From the NCBI GenBank assembly GCA_903868145.1, contig CAIPTY010000100.1:17896-81895 (forward strand): 64,000 nt of DNA, read 5' to 3'. The notes below the pieces were generated by a model, which saw only the letters and a list, made by a program, of their open reading frames with translations, searched no databases and was not told the DNA's origin. Positions 53,488-61,900 of this stretch are shown one piece after another. Positions within the stretch are counted from its first letter, which is position 1. Each line of letters starts with the position of its first letter. A program made the translations under genes and the position numbers. This stretch comes from an uncultured Desulfuromonadales bacterium (GTDB lineage: Bacteria > Desulfobacterota > Desulfuromonadia > Geobacterales > Pseudopelobacteraceae).

Positions 53488-56097
53488 ATGCCACCTGACG
53501 TCGAACATTTTTCCTCATCTTCCTACATCAAAAAGCTGATCTTAGGGCTTCTGCTGCTAAACCTGCTGGTCTATACCGGCATGACGTATTCACTCTACAT
53601 GAGTTGGCAGCAACAAGAAGCGCGCATCGTAGCCACAACCGGTAACATTGCCGGCCTCCTCGAAAACACAATAACGGGCATTTTCAGCAAGGCGGATACC
53701 GTACTTCAAGAGGTAGTTTACGTGCTTGAAGGTGAGCGGATGAGCCCTGCCCTTCTGACTGACTATCTCAAACGTCAATCCTCCCTGGTACCTGAAATTG
53801 ACAGTTTTGCCATTGCCAACACAGATGGCTATCTGGTTAAAGGAACTGAGATTTCCTCTCTCCCCCCTGTCATTATCTCGGATCGGGAGCACTTCAAAGT
53901 GGTTCGAGATACTCCGGGGAAAAAACTCTTCGTATCGCAACCCTACCAGAGCAGGGTTAGCAGGCAATGGCGCATCAATATTGCCAGACGTATCAATCGT
54001 CCCGGCGGAGCCTTTGGTGGAGTGGCGTATGCAACCTTCTCGACAGATCGTTTTAATAAGCTCTTTGCCTCTATTGATATCGACAAAAACAGCTCAATTT
54101 CCCTGCTCAACAGAGAAAACATCTTCATCGCCCGTTATCCCGATCTGAGAATAGGTGAAAGCGCAGTCGGCAAAACGTCAAAATTTAAAGCGTATATTGA
54201 AGCAGCACATTCAGGAGCAAAGAGCGGAACCTACCGGGGGCAGGCAGCAGTTGACGGTATCAAGCGGGTCTACTCATTCTCAAACTTTATCGAACTGCCG
54301 TTTACGGTTACTGTTGGACAGAGCACGGACGTTGCTATTGCCTCATGGAGCAGAGGGGCATTGGGACTGGTCACCCTGCTGCTGATTTTTACTTCTGTAA
54401 CCATTCTGTTCGCCCGGCAGTTATATCTTGCATGGTGCAGTGAGCAACAGGTTGAAAAAAAGTTGCGAGAGTTGAATCAGGAGCTTGAGCAGCGGGTTGA
54501 AGAGCGGACAGAGGCATTAAACGAAAAGAACCGACAGTTGCAGAAAAGGGAGTTGCAATTCAGGAACCTTTTTGAAAATGCTCCGGTTGGTGTATTTCAC
54601 TCCACTCCGGACGGACGGCTCATTAATGCAAATCCCGCACTGGCTCAAATGCTCAGGTATGATTCTCCGGAAGAGTTATTGGCGGCAATCACCGATATGT
54701 CCGCACAAATCTACGCGGATCCAGAAAAACGGCCACAGATCATGGCCGACTTACTCAGCGCCGACGGCTGGTATCACTACGCTACTGTTAAGTGGCGCCG
54801 CAAAGATACCGAACGTATAACGGTTGACATGACCGGTCGCCGTGTCTGTAACGCTGAGGGAGAAATTGCCTACCTGGAAGGTTTTATCACCGATATCACC
54901 GAGCGCACGCTGGCGGAGGAGAAGGTCAGGGAGATCACGGAACGCTGGGCGGCGTTTGAAAAAGGCAACGTGGTACTTGTGCTCAATGAATTAGACAAAG
55001 GGCGGATCTATTTTTCCAATGGTTTGAAGCGGTTGCTCGGATACTCTGATGACGAAATGGATAATTGGCAGACTTTGGAACAGTGGCATTCTCGTTTGGC
55101 TCCCGATGAGATAGCGGGCATACTTGAAAAGTTCCAGGATTGTATTCACGGGAGCGCGGATGATGTTCTTCTTGAACATCGCGTCAGGTGCAAGAACGGT
55201 AATTGGAAATGGGTACAGGCAAATGGTTCGCTGGTTAGCCGTACTGAAGGGAGTGTACTTGCTATTGGCACCTTGACCGATATAACCCATATAAAACAGA
55301 TGGAGGAAGAACTTAAAAACAGGGCCGAGAGCTTGCAAGAGCTGGTTGAAAGGGAAACGATGCTGCGCCTTGAGCATGAACGTATCGTTATCCAGCGTTC
55401 CAAGCAGGCCGACATGGGAGAGATGATCGGTGCCATCGCTCACCAGTGGCGGCAGCCTCTGTCAACGGTCAGTGTCATATTTCAGAATCTGCTGGCCGCC
55501 CGCAGGATGAACAAGCTGGACGAAGCGTATCTGGAGAAGGCAGCGACTGATGCCACCGCTCTGATCAGACACATGTCAAAAACCATCGATTCGTTCCGCA
55601 ACTTCTTTAAACCGGAAAAGACCAAAGAGCGCTTTGATATTGTAGAAAAAATCGAGGATGCGGTGAGCTTTATCCGCGGGCAGCTCAAATCAAACGACAT
55701 CGTTGTCGTGCTGCCGGAAAGAAGCGGTCAGGACTCCACCATCACCGGTTTTCCCAACGAATTTGCCCAGGTAATACTCAATCTGCTCGCCAACAGCAGG
55801 GATGCCATTCTGGACAAACGGCGCACACAGTGCGACGGTTCCGACCGCATCGTGATAAGCGCACAGGCTGAAAGCAGCCGGCTTGTTATCGAGGTACGCG
55901 ATACCGGCTGCGGTATTGCGCCTGAAGCTGCTTCCCGGATCTTTGAACCGTACTTTACCACCAAAGAGGAAGGCCAGGGAACCGGGATCGGGCTGTACAT
56001 GTCCCGGCGGATCATTGAACAAAGCATGGGCGGAACACTCACATTTACCAGTAAACCGGGAGAAACGGTCTTCCGCATCGAGGTGCCGCATGCTTGA
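53488..56097 (+). CDS. Membrane histidine kinase with Cache and two PAS domains
   Basis: An 869-residue sensor kinase. First membrane segment at about residues 13-33, a periplasmic Cache-like domain (about 40-285), second membrane segment at about 289-310, a coiled coil (about 325-350), PAS 1 (about 355-470), PAS 2 (about 480-610), the phosphoacceptor His in AIAHQWRQPLSTV (about 652) and an HATPase domain (about 720-869; NLLANSRDAI, DTGCGIAPEA, GTGIGLYMSRRI). The regulator gene at 56090 overlaps its end. The signal is unknown. Confidence 0.9.
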   Translation: MPPDVEHFSSSSYIKKLILGLLLLNLLVYTGMTYSLYMSWQQQEARIVATTGNIAGLLENTITGIFSKADTVLQEVVYVLEGERMSPALLTDYLKRQSSLVPEIDSFAIANTDGYLVKGTEISSLPPVIISDREHFKVVRDTPGKKLFVSQPYQSRVSRQWRINIARRINRPGGAFGGVAYATFSTDRFNKLFASIDIDKNSSISLLNRENIFIARYPDLRIGESAVGKTSKFKAYIEAAHSGAKSGTYRGQAAVDGIKRVYSFSNFIELPFTVTVGQSTDVAIASWSRGALGLVTLLLIFTSVTILFARQLYLAWCSEQQVEKKLRELNQELEQRVEERTEALNEKNRQLQKRELQFRNLFENAPVGVFHSTPDGRLINANPALAQMLRYDSPEELLAAITDMSAQIYADPEKRPQIMADLLSADGWYHYATVKWRRKDTERITVDMTGRRVCNAEGEIAYLEGFITDITERTLAEEKVREITERWAAFEKGNVVLVLNELDKGRIYFSNGLKRLLGYSDDEMDNWQTLEQWHSRLAPDEIAGILEKFQDCIHGSADDVLLEHRVRCKNGNWKWVQANGSLVSRTEGSVLAIGTLTDITHIKQMEEELKNRAESLQELVERETMLRLEHERIVIQRSKQADMGEMIGAIAHQWRQPLSTVSVIFQNLLAARRMNKLDEAYLEKAATDATALIRHMSKTIDSFRNFFKPEKTKERFDIVEKIEDAVSFIRGQLKSNDIVVVLPERSGQDSTITGFPNEFAQVILNLLANSRDAILDKRRTQCDGSDRIVISAQAESSRLVIEVRDTGCGIAPEAASRIFEPYFTTKEEGQGTGIGLYMSRRIIEQSMGGTLTFTSKPGETVFRIEVPHA

Positions 56098-57454
56098 TAT
56101 CTCACAACTACATATCCTCTACGTGGAGGACGAGTCCGAACTCCGCGACCATGTTGCTTTTGCCCTCCGTCTGCATATTGACCGTGTCGCAACTGCCGCC
56201 AACGGCCGGGAGGCGCTTGAGCTGGTTCAGGTAAGTCGGCCCGATATTGTCATCAGCGATATCCGGATGCCGGTGATGGACGGCCTGGAGCTGACCGCCG
56301 CCCTGCGACAGAAATATCCTGATCTGCCGGTGCTCCTGTGCACCGCCTTTACCGATACGGACTATCTGCTGAAGGCCATTGAACTGGGCGTGGCGGCCTA
56401 TATACCCAAACCGATCGACACCGGGCGACTGCTGGCAGCCATCAGGCAGGCAGCCCTGCCCATCCTCCAGCAACGTGAGATAGGGCGACTTAAATCAGAA
56501 GCGATACATTCCTGCGGCCTCATGATCGGTGCCAGTCCGGCCATGAAGGCACTTGCCGAACAGATTGCCCAGGTTGCCGAAAGCGATTTCTCGGTCGTAG
56601 TCAGAGGGGAAGCGGGAACCGGCAAGAGCGGGGTTGCCGAACTGCTGCATGCTATGAGCCGGAGGAATGGGAAACGTCTGCTGACCGTCAATTGCCGCAG
56701 CCGCTCTGCGGAACAGGTGGAGGCGGAACTCTTCGGCAGAACGTCCGGTCGCGGCCGCCCGTCCGCGAACCGGGAGTGTGGAACCCTCCGTGAAACAGAT
56801 GGCGGCACTCTGGTGATCGATGCCCCGGAGCTGCTGCCGTTGCCGTTGCAGGAGCGCTTGCTCTCTCTTCTGGAGAAACGGGCATACCTGCCGACCGCTG
56901 GCGCAGAATTGATTTCCTGTGACGTGCGGGTTGTAGTGCTTACCTCCGCCGACCTGGCGCGGGAAACGGTGGCCGGTCGCTTCAACCACAGCCTCTGGCT
57001 CCTCCTGAGCGATGTTGTGTTGAACATACCGCCGCTGCGTGAGCGTGTCGGTGATATCCCTGCATTTTGTCGTGCCCTCCTTGCCCAGGCCGCCGACGAC
57101 CTGGGGTGTGCATGTCCGGAGCTGTCGCCCGATGCCCTCACACTCCTTCAGGCGGAGCCCTGGCCGGGCAACTTCCGACAGCTCAAGCAATTCATCCGCC
57201 GGGTGGTTTTCCGTGCCGGAGCCGTCATTACCATCGCTGATGTACGAGCAAATATTGCTGCAAACGTAGGTGCCGTAGGGGGAAAAGATTATTCGCCCCC
57301 ACCTGATGAAATGTCGCACAAATTGACGGATCTGGAACAATGGGCAATCAATAGAGCCTTACACGCCACCGACGGTAAAAAGATGCAGGCGGCGGAACTG
57401 CTCGGCATCAGCTACAACGCATTCAAGGATAAATTGAAGAGGTATGGGATGTAA
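56090..57454 (+). CDS. NtrC-type response regulator with degenerate AAA+ domain
   Basis: A 454-residue regulator overlapping the kinase stop by 8 bases. Receiver domain at 1-125 with Asp57 (VISDIRMPVMDG) and Lys107 (IPKPID). AAA+ domain at about 140-385: Walker A GEAGTGKS (173-180) is kept, but the GAFTGA loop that touches sigma-54 is replaced by GRGRPSA near 220-226, and Walker B GTLVIDAPE has Ala instead of the catalytic Glu. A Fis-type helix-turn-helix ends the protein (QAAELLGISYNAFKDKLKRYG). Likely it regulates without sigma-54 or ATP hydrolysis. Confidence 0.88.
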   Translation: MLDISQLHILYVEDESELRDHVAFALRLHIDRVATAANGREALELVQVSRPDIVISDIRMPVMDGLELTAALRQKYPDLPVLLCTAFTDTDYLLKAIELGVAAYIPKPIDTGRLLAAIRQAALPILQQREIGRLKSEAIHSCGLMIGASPAMKALAEQIAQVAESDFSVVVRGEAGTGKSGVAELLHAMSRRNGKRLLTVNCRSRSAEQVEAELFGRTSGRGRPSANRECGTLRETDGGTLVIDAPELLPLPLQERLLSLLEKRAYLPTAGAELISCDVRVVVLTSADLARETVAGRFNHSLWLLLSDVVLNIPPLRERVGDIPAFCRALLAQAADDLGCACPELSPDALTLLQAEPWPGNFRQLKQFIRRVVFRAGAVITIADVRANIAANVGAVGGKDYSPPPDEMSHKLTDLEQWAINRALHATDGKKMQAAELLGISYNAFKDKLKRYGM

Positions 57455-57458
57455 TTTT

Positions 57459-57486
57459 GTAGGGGCGAATGATTATTCGCCCTTAC
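57459..57486. repeat. Inverted repeat downstream of the response regulator
   Basis: GTAGGGGCGAAT and ATTCGCCCTTAC form a 12-bp stem (one G-T pair) around GATT, 4 bases after the regulator stop. It resembles a palindrome common in many bacterial intergenic regions and could aid termination. Confidence 0.65.
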
Positions 57487-57504
57487 GTTCCCCCCTGCGT
57501 TCAG

Positions 57505-57523
57505 GGTGTCAGAACCTGACACC
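57505..57523. repeat. Second hairpin after the response regulator
   Basis: GGTGTCAG and CTGACACC form an 8-bp perfect stem with an AAC loop. No T run follows. Together with 57459-57486 it fills the gap before the small Cys-rich gene; nothing else is seen in 57524-57710. Confidence 0.5.
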
Positions 57524-57710
57524 AAGGTATCAATTTCCGCCACCCGTATCTCTCTGTATTTCACCTGTAAACCCCCTGTTAAAGGCACTTTTCATTTTTA
57601 TTAAAAAATAGTCGTTGCGTGCGCATTTGCGTTTCAGGATTCTTGACAAAAGTATCAGGTGCCGACAAAGAAGTTTGCACGCGGTCTATCTCACTCAAAA
57701 CGGAACCGTA

Positions 57711-57938
57711 ATGTCTTCTCGACGACCTCTTTCCCGAAACTGCCCCTTTGTCCTTCAGCCCATGGCCGGGTGCCGGGTGAATGTGGTCACCAGCCAGACC
57801 ATTCCGAAGATACTGGAATGCTGCGGTGACCGCTTCAGGGAATGCCCGCTTTACCGGAAGAGGCTGGCTGATGGCGACGGGGCCGGCGCCGACGTGATAA
57901 ACGCGGCCCGCCGGTTCGAGGTTTTTGGGCAAAAATGA
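57711..57938 (+). CDS. Small Cys-containing protein, unknown function
   Basis: A 75-residue frame from an ATG at 57711: MSSRRPLSRNCPFVLQPMAGCRV, then ILECCGDRFRECPLYRKRLAD. The C-x9-C and CC-x6-C-P pattern looks like small metal or Fe-S binding proteins seen near signalling genes in this group, but I cannot name the family. Ribosome site is weak. An antisense frame on the other strand (57579-57932) is the alternative. Confidence 0.45.
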   Translation: MSSRRPLSRNCPFVLQPMAGCRVNVVTSQTIPKILECCGDRFRECPLYRKRLADGDGAGADVINAARRFEVFGQK

Positions 57939-57964
57939 TGGACACGCAATCGATGGTTTTTACT

Positions 57965-58070
57965 CCCCTCTCCACGCGGGAGAGGGCCAGGATGAGGGGA
58001 AAATGCTGGATCATGCAGTACCGTTGCCCCCTCATCCGGCCTGTCGGCGACCTTCTCCCTCATGGAGAAG
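57965..58070. repeat. REP-like pair in inverted orientation
   Basis: Two palindromic elements face each other: 57965-57999 (CCCCTCTCCACGCGGGAGAG...GATGAGGGG) and 58027-58070 (CCCCCTCATCCGGCC...GGAGAAG), with about 27 bases between. This is the REPIN arrangement. The rest of the intergenic stretch to 58193 shows no gene. Confidence 0.7.
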
Positions 58071-58193
58071 AGACGCAGGCTGCGTTCCCACGCTGGAGCA
58101 TGGAAACGATAAAATTGGCCGAACCGTGACAGGATCTCAACGCACCGCCATCTATGGGGTGCTGGTGGGGAATGTTTCAGTCAGGGGAGAAAA

Positions 58194-58478
58194 TTAAAGT
58201 CGCTCTTTTGCAAGACGGTACACCAGATTGTTTTCTCGTTTGCCGACAGCAATAACTTCAATAATCAACACGGCATCTTTGACCTGGTAGACCAGGCGAT
58301 ACCCGGCATCACGCAGTTTGATCTTGTAGCAATCCGGCAGAGCTGAAAGTCGGGCAGATTCGACACGAGGAATGAGCAGGCGCTCGGCAAGACGTTTTTT
58401 AAACAGTTCCCTGATGCTGTTATCCAGCTTGCGCCATTCTTTGAGGGCTGATTCTTTGAACTCGAGTTCATAACTCAT
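58194..58478 (-). CDS. relE: RelE-type mRNA interferase toxin
   Basis: A 94-residue protein very close to RelE in pattern: YELEFKESALKEWRKLD, PRVESARLSALPDCYKIKL, GYRLVYQVKDAVLIIEVIAVGKREN. The Lys/Arg residues of the active site (KLRDAGYRLVY, KRE) are kept. It cleaves mRNA in the ribosomal A site. ATG at 58478 lies inside the end of the antitoxin frame (11-base overlap). Confidence 0.9.
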   Translation of the reverse strand: MSYELEFKESALKEWRKLDNSIRELFKKRLAERLLIPRVESARLSALPDCYKIKLRDAGYRLVYQVKDAVLIIEVIAVGKRENNLVYRLAKERL

Positions 58479-58713
58479 CAAGAGAAACCCTGACGCTCTG
58501 TTCGTGCTGGCGCTCTGTAACGAGTTGAACAAGATACTGGTCATCAAGCTGTTCCATCATGGCCTCATACGCTGCGGCAGGAACCAGATAGGCAGTTGGA
58601 CGATTGTGATTGAGAATGGCCACCGGCGCTCCATGCGCCTGGTTAATGATATCGGAAGGGTTTTTCTTGAGGTCACTGATACTGACGGTTGATGTTGCGT
58701 AAATAGCTTGCAC
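58468..58713 (-). CDS. Phd/YefM-type antitoxin paired with RelE
   Basis: An 81-residue protein with the Phd/YefM pattern: QAIYATSTVSISDLKKNPSDIINQAHGAPVAILNHNRPTAYLVP. It would bind operator DNA and neutralise the toxin encoded downstream. The GTG at 58713 follows GGAGG by 6 bases. Confidence 0.86.
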   Translation of the reverse strand: MQAIYATSTVSISDLKKNPSDIINQAHGAPVAILNHNRPTAYLVPAAAYEAMMEQLDDQYLVQLVTERQHEQSVRVSLDEL

Positions 58714-58792
58714 GATGTACCTCCACAATAAAAATTAGTGCTAAATTTAGTCTATTATTTTGGTCATTGCAATACAAAATACATCAAAAGCA

Positions 58793-58892
58793 CCGCTCAT
58801 CCGCCCTGTCGGGCACCTTCTCCCTAATGGAGAAGGGATAAATATCATGCCTTCTCCCCCGGGGAGAAGGTGGCCGAAGGCCGGATGAGGGG
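58793..58892. repeat. Second REP-like inverted pair
   Basis: Elements at 58793-58837 (CTCATCCGCCCTGTCGGGCA...) and 58850-58892 (...GTGGCCGAAGGCCGGATGAG) are inverted relative to each other with 12 bases between. They lie between the antitoxin start and the adhesin. Same family as 57965-58070. Confidence 0.72.
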
Positions 58893-58975
58893 ATAAAGCA
58901 GGATTTTTAGCACTGCTGCAATTATCTACGGACAACACCATTTTTAATGCAACACACCAATAGGAGAACACCGCC

Positions 58976-61900
58976 ATGAATAAAGCCTACCGCCTGATCT
59001 GGAGCAAAGCCAAAGAGCGCTGGGTCGTCGCCGCCGAGATCATCAAAGGCAATGGTGGCCCTCCACCCATAACCGTAGCAGCGGTCGTGCTTTCCGCCGC
59101 ACTGGCTCTCTCCACTACCGGCGCGCATGCCCTGCCGTCAGGCGGACAGGTCGCCGCCGGTCAGGCGGTCATCAGCACCACCTCCTCCACCCAGATGAAC
59201 ATCAACCAGGGATCAAACCAGGCCATCATCAACTGGAACTCCTTCGGCATCGGCAGAGGTGAAGCCGTCAACATCACCCAGCCCAACAGCCAGTCAAGCC
59301 TCCTCAACCGGGTACTCGGCAACAACCCCTCACAGATATTCGGAACACTCAATGCTAACGGAAGGGTCTTTCTGGTCAACCCCTCCGGCGTACTCTTCGC
59401 CCCCGGTTCCAGCGTCAACGTCGGCGGTCTTGTCGCCTCCAGCCTCAACATCAAAGACAGCGACTTCATGAACGGGAAATACTCCTTCTTCAAGGACGGC
59501 ACCGCTGGTTCCGTCAAAAACCAGGGCACCATCACCGGCGGCTTCGTCGCCCTGCTGGGCAGCAGCGTCGAGAACGCCGGAACCATCGTCACCACCAAAG
59601 GCACCACCGGCCTAGCCGCCGGGGATGAGATAACCCTCGGATTTGATCCCAACGGCCTCATGGCCATCAAGGTTGATAAAGCAGCGTATCAGGCCCAGGT
59701 AACCAACAGCGGCATCATCGAAGCCGACGGCGGCACCGTCATCATGACCGCCAGCGCAGCCGACGCCCTTCTGGGCACCGTCGTCAACAACAGCGGCACC
59801 ATCCGCGCCCGCAGCATGGTAGAGAAGAACGGCGAGATCATCATCGAGGGGGGCAGCGTCACCAACAGCGGCACACTCGACGCCTCCGGTTCTTCCCCTC
59901 GCCCTCAGGGAGAGGGTCAGGGTGAGGGCGGGGTAAACGGCGGCACAATAACCATAAACGCCGCCAGCAGCATCAGCCACACCGGCACCATCACCGCCGA
60001 TGCCGCAGCGAACAGCAGCGGTACCGGCGGCAGCGTGAAGCTGATTGCCGACCTTGCCAACCACGACAGCACAACCGGGATCAACGGCAGCATCAGCGCC
60101 CGTGGCGGCGATCTGGGGGGTGATGGCGGGTTTGTGGAAACGTCGGGAGGACGGGTGAAGATCGGTGACAATGCTCGCGTCGATACACGGGCACCCAAGG
60201 GTAAAACCGGCACATGGCTGCTTGACCCGGACGGCTTCACCATCGCTGCCAGCGGTGGCGACATCACCGGCGCGACGCTCTCGACCAACCTGCTCACGGC
60301 CGACGTCACTATCGCCAGCACCGGCGGTAACGGCAGCGACGGCAACGTCAACGTCAACGAAACCGTTTTCTGGAACGCCAACAAGCTGACGCTCACCGCC
60401 ACCAACGACATTAACATCAATGCCGTGATGGTCGCCTCGGGCAGCTCCACGCTCGACCTCGAACCCGGCAGCGGCAAGATCAAGGTCGGCTTCGATACTG
60501 GCGGCACATTCAAGGGGCGGGTGGAGTTCCCCGGTCGTTCGGGACAATTTCTTGCTGACGGCACAACGCCGATTCTAACCATCAGCGGCAACCAGTACAC
60601 CATCATCAACAGCCTGGGCGCCGAGGGCAGCAACACCGGCACCGACCTGCAAGGCATCAGCAACAATCTGACGGGATACTACGCCCTCGGCAGCAACATC
60701 GATGCCAGCGCTACGCGTAGCACCTGGGCGGCGGCTGGTTTCTTGCCCCTCGGCGATATCTCAACAGCATTTTCCGGCACCTTCGATGGTCTCGGCCACA
60801 CCATTTCCAACCTGACCATCAACCGTTCAACGACTGACTATGTTGGCCTGTTCGGCTCGACCGATGGAACAATTCGGAATGTCGGTCTGGTCAATGCAGC
60901 GATTAGCGGACAGACGTTTGTCGGCGCCTTGGCAGGCAGAGCCAATACAAACCTTTACAATCTTTATGCGACGGGAACCGTCGATGCGAGTGCAACGGGC
61001 ACAGGAAATGTCGGCGGACTCCTTGGGCAACTTGGCAACGGCGATCTGAATAGCGCCCATGCCAACGTCGTGGTGACATCAACCGGAAACGCCTCGTCAG
61101 GCACCGGCGGATTGGTCGGCTCGGCTTTTGGGCCCGTTACTGACGCCTATGCAACAGGCGCAGTTCAGGGCTATGGCCGCATTGGTGGCCTGGTCGGGTC
61201 ATTTTCCGGCAATGGCTATGGCAGCAACGTTTATGCGACGGGCAATGTTTCCGGAAATAACGCAGTCGGCGGATTGGTCGGCGACTTGGGCAGATTTAAT
61301 TCGATCACCGATGCCTATGCCACCGGGACGGTAACCGCTATTGGAAACAACGTGGGTGGTTTGGTCGGAGTAATGCGGTTTTCCGGCGGCTATGGTGCCA
61401 CTATAAGCAATGCATTTGCGACGGGTGCGGTCAGCGGCGTAAATATGGTCGGCGGTCTGGTTGGCTATGTGCTAAACGGTTCTGGCAGCTACGGCTGCTG
61501 GCTTGAGAACGTCATGGCGAAAGGCAGCGCAACGGGCACCACCTACGTCGGCGGACTCGTTGGCTACATGGGTAAATATGGCGTAGTCAAAACATTCCAG
61601 TCTAGCGGAGCCGTCACCGGCGGCAGCTTTATGGGCTCGGCGATAGGCTATATGAATACCGGCAGCTATGGCAATTACGGATATGCATCAGGAACCGTCA
61701 ATGGAGGTGCAGCAGCAGGTGGCAATCTCAAGGGCGGAGGTCCAGGTTCACTCGGCGGATCGACTTATGCCGGCGCCCCCGTCTTAGCCAACAATACTCT
61801 GCTGAATTCCGGAACCTCCTGGGCTCCCTATGCGGGTTACGGTGGTGGGCCGGATGCCAACTGGAGCCTGGGTCATGCACCCACGGTGCTGGAAACTGCG

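Noticed and set aside
57579..57932. 117-codon reverse frame opposite the small Cys gene
   Set aside because: No recognisable motif; the forward frame has a more protein-like Cys pattern, though confidence is low on both.
57965..58892. CRISPR array
   Set aside because: The repeats are few, face each other as inverted pairs, and lack regular spacers or cas genes.
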